NCBI GenBank assembly: GCA_965226865.1
Contig: CBDDEH010000004.1
Location: forward strand, 1,488,001 to 1,552,000
Source of the DNA: CBDDEH01 sp965226865
Lineage (GTDB): Bacteria; Chloroflexota; Dehalococcoidia; Lucifugimonadales; JAGWBF01
DNA: 64,000 nt
Reading direction: 5' to 3'
In this document: piece by piece, positions 24,382-32,059 of the stretch
Layout of the letters: each line of letters starts with the position of its first letter
How positions within the stretch are numbered: the stretch's first letter is position 1
Translations under genes and position numbers: made by a program
Notes under the pieces: generated by a model
What the model saw: the letters and a program-made list of their open reading frames with translations, nothing else
The model's database searches: none
What the model was told of the DNA's origin: nothing

Positions 24382-26058
24382 CTAGTCCGCGGGCTGTGGT
24401 TCCGCCGGCTGCTCGGCGTCGTCGCCCGACGAACCCCTGCGCCGCCAGAAGAACAGGCCGACTGCGAGCGCTACTATCCAGACCGGACTGAATATGGCCA
24501 GCCAGACCGCCAGGATGACCAGGCCGGCGCCTACCGCCGACAGGGCGCGCACCGCGTCCTTGCCGGTGCCGCCGACGCTCCAGCCGCCGATGACGTAGCC
24601 CTCCTTCTCGGTCACCCGGACGGTCACCGAGTCCGACGCCTCGACATCGCCAGAGTCCGTCTTGCCCGTCACAGTCAGCGTGGCGGTGTAGGACACCGGG
24701 CGATGGTCGGCGTACGCATGGCTGGTCGCCGCGGTCGTGACTCCGGGCTCGACGTCGCCGGATACGGGCGTCGAGCCGTCGCCGAAGGTCCAGGTGAATT
24801 TCAGGTCGGACACGCCCTCGGGCCGGGTGAGCGACCCCTCGAAGTTCGCCTCCTCGTCCTCTTCGACCCTGATGTGGTCGCCGGCGAACACCTCGATGAC
24901 CGGTATCTCGCTGATCGTCACGATCACCGAGGCCTTGCCTTCGACCAAGCCGCTGTCACCCGTGCCCGTGAGGGTGACCTCGGCGAAGAACGGTGAGCCC
25001 TCGTCGTCTTCGTAGAAGTGCTTCACTGGCGCGGTGACCCTGACGCCCTCTTCGGCGGTCGGCGCCGTTCGATCGTTGAAGACCGTGGGCGACGCGTCGC
25101 CGAAGTCCCAGGTGAAAGTGAAGTCGTCTATCCCCTCGGGAGGCTTGAAGAACGCTCGGAACGTGACCGGGTGGCCGACGCCCGCTACTTGCTCGCCCCC
25201 GGCGTCCACCTCCATGTCCTGCGGCTCCAGCACCAGGGTCACGTTGACGAGCGAGAACGCCGAGGTCTGCTCGAGGAACGCTATGCGCCCCTTGAGGACC
25301 TCGATCTCTCCCTGCACGTCTGTCAGCGTGCGCCGGACCTCGAGCGCCTCCTCGACCGTCTGCGCCCTATCGAACAGACGCAGCAGGGCGGCCTCGGCCG
25401 CCTGGAGATTGCCCAGACGCGACGTCAGGTCCACGTACTCGTCGGTGACGTCTCTGCTGGACGACACCTCCGACACGACCTCGGCCGCGATTCCCCGCAA
25501 TCGGCCGACGACCTCGTCCAGGTGGTCGGCAGGTACGCGTACGGCGATGAAGCCCCTGTGTTTTTCGGCGCGGCTTGTCGAGACGACCCAGCCGCCCATC
25601 TGCTGCGCCAGCGCGCTGACCGTGTCCACCGAGGCGGCCACGTCGGCCACCTCCAGCGTCATGTCGACCGTGTAGACGATGATGCGGCGCTGGGTCGCCA
25701 GCTCGGCGACCTGCTGCTGCGCGCCGCCGCCGTCCGGGTCGCGCGCCTTCATCACCGCCGGGGCGCCGGGACTGCCAGGCGCCCCGGGAACGCCGGCGGC
25801 CCCGGGAGCGGCCGCTTTTGGCTGCGCTGGTGCGGCTGGGGCCGCGAACCTCAGCGCCCGCTTCTGCATCGCCCCGGACTCTCCCTGGGGGCCTTGAGCC
25901 CCTGCGGCATCGGCGGGAGCCCTTTGAGCATAGGAGTCGGCCTCGTCCGCGGTGGACTTCCAGACGGTGCCCTCGTCGTCCGCGCCAGCGCAACCCGCGA
26001 ACGTCAGCGCGGCGGCGGCCAAGAGCAGAATGGTAAGTATCCGCATGTTCAAGATCAT
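24382..26058 (-). CDS. DUF4349 lipoprotein with two PKD domains and C-terminal membrane anchor
   Basis: Start ATG 26058 behind GGAGG. It has a signal peptide with lipobox FAGC, then a low-complexity region with a collagen-like GAPGSPGAP stretch (about residues 85-110). DUF4349 follows (RRIIVYTVDMTLEVADV, EYVDLTSRLGNLQAAE, with a coiled coil to VLKGRIAFLEQ). Then come two PKD repeats (FTWDFGDASP and FTWTFGDGST) and a C-terminal membrane helix followed by RRR. It is probably an envelope protein anchored at both ends, interacting through the PKD domains. Composition is clearly more GC-rich than the flanks. Confidence 0.85.
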   Translation of the reverse strand: MILNMRILTILLLAAAALTFAGCAGADDEGTVWKSTADEADSYAQRAPADAAGAQGPQGESGAMQKRALRFAAPAAPAQPKAAAPGAAGVPGAPGSPGAPAVMKARDPDGGGAQQQVAELATQRRIIVYTVDMTLEVADVAASVDTVSALAQQMGGWVVSTSRAEKHRGFIAVRVPADHLDEVVGRLRGIAAEVVSEVSSSRDVTDEYVDLTSRLGNLQAAEAALLRLFDRAQTVEEALEVRRTLTDVQGEIEVLKGRIAFLEQTSAFSLVNVTLVLEPQDMEVDAGGEQVAGVGHPVTFRAFFKPPEGIDDFTFTWDFGDASPTVFNDRTAPTAEEGVRVTAPVKHFYEDDEGSPFFAEVTLTGTGDSGLVEGKASVIVTISEIPVIEVFAGDHIRVEEDEEANFEGSLTRPEGVSDLKFTWTFGDGSTPVSGDVEPGVTTAATSHAYADHRPVSYTATLTVTGKTDSGDVEASDSVTVRVTEKEGYVIGGWSVGGTGKDAVRALSAVGAGLVILAVWLAIFSPVWIVALAVGLFFWRRRGSSGDDAEQPAEPQPAD

Positions 26059-26221
26059 AGTCCGTCCCTCCACCTGTTAGCAACACGGCCGCGGTAGGTC
26101 GGCGCGGTCCGTCAACCTATAGACGACTGCGGCGGCGGATATGTTCCACGGCCGTCGATAAGCCGAACCGGGCGTCCAAGCGTGGTCGGGGAGCGGAGCC
26201 TCCTGAAGCGGCGGGGAGGAA

Positions 26222-26294
26222 GTGGCCCAACGGAATTCAAATCCGTGTTTGCGGCTTGAAAGGCCGCTGTCCTAGTCCTCTAGACGATAGGGGC
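26222..26294 (-). tRNA. tRNA-Glu (anticodon TTC), damaged acceptor stem
   Basis: Read on the minus strand from 26294: GCCCCTATCGTCTAGAGGAC, then AGGACAGCGGCCTTTCAAGC, then an anticodon stem-loop GCGGC-CTTTCAA-GCCGC with anticodon TTC. The T arm is ACGGA-TTTGAAT-TCCGT, where the usual loop is TTCGAAT. The 3' acceptor strand TGGGCCA does not pair with 5' GCCCCTA at positions 1-3. The D and anticodon arms are canonical. The gene is probably a pseudo-tRNA, or its 3' end was replaced by recombination. Confidence 0.65.
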
Positions 26295-26401
26295 ACGAAG
26301 GCGAGGTCTCGACGCGCAACGACCAAACTCCTAGACGAAGGAATACTCAATTGCTGGAACGCAGCGACACCTGAACGGAGATAAACAAAGTGTAGGGTCA
26401 A

Positions 26402-26647
26402 ATGTCAGATTTCTTTTCGTGGCCAATAGTTGTTGCTTTGACCGCCTTTCCCATTCTTTACGGCGCTATTCAGGCAATCAAGGCTATCTTCGAAGTTTGG
26501 CGTGGTCGTTCAACACGTTGGCTAAAGGTTTTCTTTATCATTCTTGAAGCTCCAGAATCCGAACCGCTGAGAAACATCTTTCCTTACCCCAGCGGACTCG
26601 TGTTGATTGAGAATCATGGCCCCGTCGAGGTGAGGTCGGATGTCAAT
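26402..26647 (+). pseudogene. Small membrane protein gene truncated by an insertion sequence
   Basis: ATG 26402 opens SDFFSWPIVVALTAFPILYG (a membrane segment) and IKAIFEVWRGRSTRWLKVFF, then ENHGPVEVRSDV, where the IS3-type element begins at 26648. Only about 82 residues survive. Family not recognised. Confidence 0.45.
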
Positions 26648-26664
26648 AGTGGACACGAAAGCTT

Positions 26665-27588
26665 TCATGCAGCCAGTAGCCCAGCATAGTAGCTCTTTTC
26701 ATAGGCTGCAGGTGAGAGGAATCCTAGCCTAGCCTGCCGGCGCTGGCGATTGTAGAAGCTCTCGACGTATTCCGTGATGTCACGAACTGCCTCTCGTCTG
26801 CTCCCGTAGTGGCGGTGGTGAACCAGTTCTTGCTTGAGGGTGCCCCAGAAGCTCTCCATCGGCGCGTTGTCAAAACAATTGCCTGTCCTGCTCATGGAGG
26901 TTTGCAGTCCAAACCGTTCCAGAAGACTCCTATACTCCTGGGAGCAGTACTGGCTGCCCCGGTCTGAATGATGCAGGACTCCCGCTGAGGGACGCTTGCT
27001 GGAGAGCGCCCGGAGGAGTGACTGGCTCACCAGGTTCCTGCTCAACCGTTCTCCCATGGCATAGCCCACGATCTCTCCGGTAAACAGGTCCTTGTGGCCT
27101 GCCAGGTACAGCCAGCCCTCATCTGTGGGGACATATGTGATGTCTGTGACCCACACTGCGTTGGGCCGGCTTTGTTGGTGCGTTGGCTCTCAGTATCCGA
27201 TAGCTGTGACCCACACTGCGTTGGGCCGGCAGACCTTGAACTGCTGGCCCAAGACGTTCTCCGCGACCGACAGCCTGTGCCTGGACTGAGTGGTCGCCTT
27301 AAACCTCCTCTTTTGCTTGCAGCGTATGCCCAACTTCTTCCGGATACGCTTGATGCGGCCAATACCCACCCGAACGCCATGCTCCGCCAGGTCACGCTGT
27401 AACCGTTCCGGGCCATAGGTCTGTCTCGTCCGCTTGTGGGCCGCCTTGATCTCAAGCTCCAGCCGCACTTCCTCTCGCGCTCGCTTGCTCGGCGGCCTGT
27501 CCACCCAGGCATAGTAGCCACTGGCCGATACGACCAACATTCGGCTCAGGACAGATGTGGGGTAATCGAGCCGCAGTTGGTTCATCAT
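26665..27588 (-). pseudogene. IS3-type transposase OrfB with internal duplication
   Basis: From ATG 27588 (overlapping the end of the -1 frame): LRLDYPTSVLSRMLVVSASG, RLQRDLAEHGVRVGIGRIKR, then RPNAVWVT appears twice. About 27144-27226 contains a direct duplication of a 26-base segment with intervening sequence that brings in a stop. The catalytic part (DITYVPTDEGWLYLAG, HHSDRGSQYCS, ESFWGTLKQE) then continues in frame to 26665. All three DDE residues exist, but the protein is split. Confidence 0.75.
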
Positions 27589-27898
27589 CGCGTACCGGGC
27601 AGCGACTCCCTGGCAAAGTACGCGGCTGCTTTTTTAGGATGTCCCGCTCCATCTTCACTTCCGCCAGTTCTTTCTTCGTCCGGGCCAGCTCCATCTCCAC
27701 GTCGGTCAAGGGCCGGTAGCTCTTGTCCACGTCTCCCAATTTGCCGGCCTTATATAGCTTCACCCAATACCCCAACGTCGATGGCGGTAAGGACAACCGA
27801 CGCCCTGCCTCTGGCAATGACAGATTCTCTTCCAATACCAGCTTCACTGCTTCCTGTCGGAATTCCCTGGTATACCTTCCTTGCGGGGCCCTCTTCAT
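27452..27898 (-). CDS. IS3-type OrfA with A6G slippery site
   Basis: Helix-turn-helix subunit: GRYTREFRQEAVKLVLEENL, LPEAGRRLSLPPSTLGYWVK, ending in a leucine-zipper-like KKELAEVKMERDILKK. The codons CTA AAA AAG (27630-27637) form A-AAA-AAG, the classic -1 slippery heptamer of the family. After slippage the frame reads KAAAYFARESLPGTR and stops at the ATG of OrfB. The zero-frame product continues further without family resemblance. Confidence 0.7.
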   Translation of the reverse strand: MKRAPQGRYTREFRQEAVKLVLEENLSLPEAGRRLSLPPSTLGYWVKLYKAGKLGDVDKSYRPLTDVEMELARTKKELAEVKMERDILKKQPRTLPGSRCPVRDDEPTAARLPHICPEPNVGRIGQWLLCLGGQAAEQASARGSAAGA

Positions 27899-27952
27899 CC
27901 TGACACCTCCGTCTCTCTAGCTTATCCGACTTTGGTGTCCACTTTTCCCATC

Positions 27953-29029
27953 CTACCTCACCCTACAGTAGGTCAGAATGTCCCGGTAGAGCCGATGGTA
28001 GTCGGCCGACATCTGGTAGCTGCGCTCAACGGCCTCCCGCTCCGGGAACGGTGTATCCACTCCGAGCCAGCGCTGAAGGTCGGTTCGCTTCCGTTGGATG
28101 AGGTGCGGCGCCAGTCTGGAGCGCGGCACTTCCGATTCCTCCGGCACGTCAAACGACGGATCCACGAGTCCAAGCAGCGACCTGAAGCTCTCCTCGATGC
28201 CGCTGTGTGGCGTCGCGGTCGCCAAGACCATGTGCCTCTGAGGGTCCCGAGCGAGGTTCCTCACCAAGGCGTAACGCTGATGTTGCGCGCCGCTGTGGTC
28301 GCCTCGCGGCCTCGCGGCGGTGTGCGCCTCGTCCACGATGATGAACTCGGGGGCATTATCCAGGAAGCGTTGTCGATTCCGATCCGACTTGACGAAATCG
28401 ATGCTGACGACCATGTGGCGATAGTGCTGGTAGAGGGAGACATCGCCACGCGGAAGCCCGCGCTCCAATCTCCCAATCCGCGAAGACTGGACGACTGCCG
28501 CATCGATATTGAACTTCGTTCGCAGCTCCTCTTCCCATTGCTCGCACAGGTGCGGAGCACAGAGAACGCAGATGCGGCGCACAGCTCCCCGGTCCAACAA
28601 CTCGCGGGCGATCATGGCTGCCTCAATGGTCTTGCCCACGCCAACATCGTCAGCGATGAGCAAACACACCGGGTCTAGCCGGAGCGCCATGATGAGCGGG
28701 ACGAACTGATAAGGACGCGGAATGACGGACAGCCGCCCCATCGAACGGAACGTCCCAGCGCCGCTTCTCAAACCGAGGCGTACGGCGTCACGAAGCAGGA
28801 GCGAACCAGTGAAGTCTCCGGCCAGATTGGAATCGGGTTTTTGGTATTCGGATGGATTAAGGGCCTCTGGCTCCAGTGGGAGATATATTCCCACAGCCTC
28901 ATTATCAGAGCCGTCGACTGGCCGAAGCCGAACTACGTCTGGCTCATCCGGGGGCAAGACCACCCAATCTCGGCCGCGGGCACGAACCAGCCCCCCGGGG
29001 GTCCATTTGCTTCCTTGAACTGTGGCCAC
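27953..29029 (-). CDS. DrmD-like SNF2/DEAH helicase, C-terminally truncated by an IS
   Basis: A 358-residue N-terminal piece of a large superfamily 2 ATPase: motif I DVGVGKTIEAAMIARELLDR (about residues 135-155), motif II IIVDEAHTAA and motif III VLATATPHSG. The stretch GQ/RPYQFVPLIMALRLDPV-LLIADD resembles the DISARM helicase DrmD, though other SNF2 defence helicases are possible. The second RecA domain and C-terminus are absent because the IS3-type element ends at 27943, ten bases away. GTG 29029 overlaps the TAG of the AbiEii gene (TAGTG), indicating translational coupling to the toxin-antitoxin pair. Confidence 0.75.
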   Translation of the reverse strand: MATVQGSKWTPGGLVRARGRDWVVLPPDEPDVVRLRPVDGSDNEAVGIYLPLEPEALNPSEYQKPDSNLAGDFTGSLLLRDAVRLGLRSGAGTFRSMGRLSVIPRPYQFVPLIMALRLDPVCLLIADDVGVGKTIEAAMIARELLDRGAVRRICVLCAPHLCEQWEEELRTKFNIDAAVVQSSRIGRLERGLPRGDVSLYQHYRHMVVSIDFVKSDRNRQRFLDNAPEFIIVDEAHTAARPRGDHSGAQHQRYALVRNLARDPQRHMVLATATPHSGIEESFRSLLGLVDPSFDVPEESEVPRSRLAPHLIQRKRTDLQRWLGVDTPFPEREAVERSYQMSADYHRLYRDILTYCRVR

Positions 29030-30219
29030 TATGTCACCTGCCTTAGTGTCAGCCCTGACCCCAAGGCCTCCACAGCGAACCTTGGGGTGAAAGGGGCGGA
29101 GCTAACCCTGATGCTCTGAACCTGGTCAACATCGTAGGAACGAACCTCGCCGGTGTCGGACTGCACTGCGTAGAGGGTGAGTTGACCGGAGCGGGTCATC
29201 CTTAGACTGTAAGGCTCAATCAAGTGATTGCGATCTTGGTAGCCTAGCTCAACACAGAGATGGTTGGCGGCAGCGAAGCGCACTTCCTCAACAGGTACTC
29301 TTAGGCCCCACACCGTCAAGACAGAAGGAGGGTTCCATGAATCGTCGATTTCCTCGGTGACTGGGATAGGAGGCAACCTTTCTACCTGCACCAGTCCCTC
29401 CAGCCATGCGTAGAGGCGAGGCAACTCTTCCCATAAGGCGGAGAAGGGCGGCAGTGCCGGAAGCTGATGGGCCAGCATGTTGGCCCATTCGTCCTCCAGC
29501 TCTCTCAGGAAAGGCGATGCCTGGATAGCCTTACTCGTGAAGACCTCCACGCCCTTAGATTTGCACTTCTCCCGGTACACGGACCGGAGGAGGGCAGCCT
29601 CAGGAAGTGCAGACGCCCTTCTGTACAGGAAGATTATGTCGTAGAGGTCACGAGGCCGGGCTCTCTCTCCCATAGCCCGCAGCTTCTCGGCGAAAGTCTC
29701 CTCAAAGCTGTAGCATCGCACCTCAGCGGGCACCGGCAGGGCGTCGGGGTACTCGTGGGCGATGGGGCGCAGTACAGTGGGACTCACCACCTGTTCCGCA
29801 GTGGTCAGGTCGAGCCTGAGGCTTGCGACGCCAGGCGCGTTCCGTGGGCCACGGTAGTAGATACGTCCCTCAGCAGACCGACCATCGGGGCGCTTCCGCA
29901 CTACTGGTTCCCTTCCCTGGAAGTCAATCCCGGACTCCTCGTAGACACGCTCGAAGACGCCTTTCAAGAGAGGAATCACCTGACTTGCCTCTGCCGGGCC
30001 TCCGGGCAGCACCGTAAAGTCCAGATCCTCAGAGAAGCGGTAGGTCTCGACGTAGCACTTCTTCAGGCACGTGCCGCCCTTGAAGACCCACGAAGTGGAT
30101 AGGCTAGGGTCCGACCCGATTCCCCAAAGCACCCACCCGATAACGTAGTCTTTCTCGATCACATCCTCTCGAATGCCCCACTCGTTGATCCTCTCGTTGA
30201 GGTCCGTTCTGGTAATCAA
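29029..30219 (-). CDS. abiEii: AbiEii-type nucleotidyltransferase toxin fused to a WYL-like domain
   Basis: A 396-residue protein. The N-terminal half carries the nucleotidyltransferase signature WVFKGGTCLKKCY and FSEDLDFTV (GGT...SxDxD), with ETFAEKLRAMGERARPRDLY further on, as in AbiEii/AbiGii toxins that modify tRNA 3' ends. The C-terminal 110 residues (HLIEPYSLRMTRSGQLTLYA, GEVRSYDVDQVQSIRV, APFTPRF) look like a WYL-type ligand-sensing domain, an added regulatory module. It overlaps AbiEi by four bases upstream and the helicase by one base downstream, so the three form one operon. Confidence 0.85.
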   Translation of the reverse strand: MITRTDLNERINEWGIREDVIEKDYVIGWVLWGIGSDPSLSTSWVFKGGTCLKKCYVETYRFSEDLDFTVLPGGPAEASQVIPLLKGVFERVYEESGIDFQGREPVVRKRPDGRSAEGRIYYRGPRNAPGVASLRLDLTTAEQVVSPTVLRPIAHEYPDALPVPAEVRCYSFEETFAEKLRAMGERARPRDLYDIIFLYRRASALPEAALLRSVYREKCKSKGVEVFTSKAIQASPFLRELEDEWANMLAHQLPALPPFSALWEELPRLYAWLEGLVQVERLPPIPVTEEIDDSWNPPSVLTVWGLRVPVEEVRFAAANHLCVELGYQDRNHLIEPYSLRMTRSGQLTLYAVQSDTGEVRSYDVDQVQSIRVSSAPFTPRFAVEALGSGLTLRQVT

Positions 30220-31049
30220 CTGGCCATACCGTCCGATGAGACTCTCCCGTTCTCACGCAGCCTCCACCGCCACACTACGGGTCCTTCGTCGGGCAAGCTT
30301 GGGTCCAAGAGACCGATGCCTGAGCTCACACTCGTTTCGCAGGCTTGGAGAAGAGAGGGTGCATGGATATCCAGTGTCTCCAGAAGGTAACCCAGGCGCT
30401 TGAAGCTCGTGCGGTTCCCGACCCGTCGGGCGTAATCCTCAAGAAGAGTGTCGTCACGGTACTCGCCCCTGAAGTAGGTCTGCACCACGTCGGCGATGTG
30501 GCGAATGCCTCCGCCCAGCGTTGGGTCGTCGAGGACATCGACGATAGTACGAGAAGGATCAGAGACGTATATTCTAGTCTGGTCCCGCCAGGCGGGCTTG
30601 GTTCCGAACGTCTTACGCGGAGTGGTGCGCCTGATGCGAAAGGGGAACCCCTGGATATCGGCCTCTTTACCCCTCACTCGCTTGGTGGTGACGACCACGG
30701 TCTCTCGGAATATCTGCTCGGTCAGATCCCAATGCTCGCACGCCGTCCACCCCCCAATATAATAGTCGGGGCCGAAGAGCTTCGACGCGATTACCCACGG
30801 GTCCTCCCGCCACGCGCTCGGGTCGATGGCGTCAAGGGGTATGGGTGCGTAGAGACCACGGCAGACACGCACCAGCCATCCTCTCTCGGCCAAATACGCA
30901 AGAAAACGGTGCGTGCGAGGCATAGTGAATGAGAGGGCATCGGCGGCGTCCCGGACTGAGAACGGCCCCGTAGCGCTCCGGTACAGGGAGGTGAGGAGTC
31001 GCCTGTTCCTCTCCGAGATGCCCTTCGGAGCCACAGTAGTTGTCGCCAA
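30216..31049 (-). CDS. abiEi: AbiEi-family antitoxin (type IV TA)
   Basis: A 277-residue protein with an N-terminal winged helix (LLTSLYRSATGPFSVRDAAD, FLAYLAERGWLVRVCRGLYA) and the AbiEi core (GPDYYIGGWTACEHWDL, VVVTTKRVRGKEADIQG, VSDPSRTIVDVLDDPTLGGG). AbiEi proteins repress their own operon and neutralise AbiEii. The stop overlaps the ATG of the toxin (ATGA). Divergent to the glycosylase gene at 31144; the 95-base gap probably holds both promoters. Confidence 0.85.
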   Translation of the reverse strand: MATTTVAPKGISERNRRLLTSLYRSATGPFSVRDAADALSFTMPRTHRFLAYLAERGWLVRVCRGLYAPIPLDAIDPSAWREDPWVIASKLFGPDYYIGGWTACEHWDLTEQIFRETVVVTTKRVRGKEADIQGFPFRIRRTTPRKTFGTKPAWRDQTRIYVSDPSRTIVDVLDDPTLGGGIRHIADVVQTYFRGEYRDDTLLEDYARRVGNRTSFKRLGYLLETLDIHAPSLLQACETSVSSGIGLLDPSLPDEGPVVWRWRLRENGRVSSDGMAS

Positions 31050-31087
31050 CAGCTATTCCTTCCACTATGTCGAAGATACTACGTCTA

Positions 31088-31096
31088 TGATATACT
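31088..31096 (+). promoter_or_regulatory. Extended -10 promoter candidate
   Basis: TGATATACT has the same TGn-TATAxT shape as the element at 7340-7348. It lies 48 bases before ATG 31144 and would drive the glycosylase gene. Confidence 0.45.
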
Positions 31097-31143
31097 CAAT
31101 AGGCTCGCGAGGCAATGGGGCCCTTGCCTTTGGAGGTGACAAC

Positions 31144-31690
31144 ATGCCTGACGAATTGCCCATAGATTCGCCCTTCGACTTGGATCTCACGCTCAAATAC
31201 GACCAGGGCCATCGCTGGCGTCTAGACCGCGATGACCACGGCTGGTATACCGGTGTGCTTGGCCAGGACCTCGTCAGTATTCGTCAGAAGCGTGCGGACG
31301 GTCCGATCGAATTCGAACCCTGCGAGGAAGGAATAGCAGACAAGCTGCGGCAGCAGTTTAGGCTCACCGACGACGATGAGCGCATCGAAGCTGTATACGC
31401 CCAGTTGCAACTTGAGCCCAAAATGGCAGCGTTGGTAAAGCGCTACCACGGTCTACGGATTATGAAGGTGGATCCTTGGGAGTGGTTGGTGTTCTTTATC
31501 CTGTCGGCCCACAACCACTCCCAATCGCATGTTGCGACCTCGCCGACTGCCAACGCCATGGACGAGATTGCTAGATGGTTTTGGGAAGACGGGCGTCGGT
31601 TACGCGGCAGATACCCATTCCCGAGTCCCGAAGACGTAGGGTCGCAAAGTGGCCTATACAAACTCAACGATCTTTGGGGGCAGGTCACAT
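31144..31690 (+). pseudogene. OGG-type 8-oxoguanine/3-methyladenine DNA glycosylase, truncated by IS3
   Basis: ATG 31144 lies behind GGAGGTGA. The N-terminal domain FDLDLTLKYDQGHRWRLDRD, GWYTGVLGQDLVSIRQ and the start of the helical domain ALVKRYHGLRIMKVDPWEWL, FFILSAHNHS resemble OGG1/AlkA-type base-excision glycosylases. About 175 residues remain. The helix-hairpin-helix with the catalytic Lys/Asp is missing because IS3 copy 2 starts at 31691. A remnant, not functional by itself. Confidence 0.7.
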
Positions 31691-31706
31691 TGACCTGCCC
31701 CCCAAA
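31673..31706. repeat. Inverted IS-end junction beside IS3 copy 2
   Basis: TTTGGGGGCAGGTCA, three bases (CAT), then TGACCTGCCCCCCAAA. An outward-facing IS end is abutted to the left end of copy 2 with a 3-base spacer, the arrangement of an IS3 circle junction. Confidence 0.55.
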
Positions 31707-31758
31707 AACTGGTCCAGTTATAAACTCGTAAAGTGGAGCTGGTGAGAGGGGGTAGTCA

Positions 31759-31914
31759 ATGGCGAGTAAAAAGCGCAGTGTAGAAGAGATCATAGGGAAG
31801 CTGCGGGAAGCGGAGGTGGCCCTGGCGCAAGGGGAGACGGTGGCCCAGGCATGCAGGGGTATCGGGGTATCAGACCATACGTTTTACCGGTGGCGGCAGC
31901 AGTATGGGGGCTGA
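31759..31914 (+). pseudogene. IS3 OrfA, copy 2, truncated by frameshift
   Basis: ATG 31759 reads ASKKRSVEEIIGKLREAEVA and the HTH VAQACRGIGVSDHTFYRWRQ, then stops at TGA 31912-31914. Copy 1 has one more base there (TATAGGGGGC versus TATGGGGGC). So both copies carry a different lesion in OrfA. Confidence 0.7.
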
Positions 31915-32059
31915 GAATAGACCAGGCGAGGCGGTTGCGGGAGATGGAAGCGGAGAACGGACGACTCAGGCGTGCGGTAGCGGACCTGACGTTGGACAAC
32001 CAGATTCTGAAGGAGGCAGCACGGGGAAACTTCTGAGCCCGGCCCGCCGGCGGAGATGC

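Larger units (their letters stand above)
26648..27943 (-). mobile_element. IS3-family element, second type
   Basis: About 1,296 bases bounded by inverted repeats AGTGGACACGAAAG (left) and, read inward from the right, AGTGGACACCAAAG. It carries OrfA and a damaged OrfB on the minus strand. It separates a truncated membrane-protein gene from a truncated helicase gene, so DNA has been lost beside it. No target duplication is evident. Confidence 0.85.

Noticed and set aside
25018..26097. 359-residue plus-strand open frame opposite the DUF4349 gene
   Set aside because: Arg/Leu/Val-rich antisense shadow of a GC-rich gene with clear domain motifs on the minus strand.
27953..31049. Complete DISARM system
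   Set aside because: Only a truncated DrmD-like helicase is present; no drmA, drmB, drmC or methyltransferase gene is visible.
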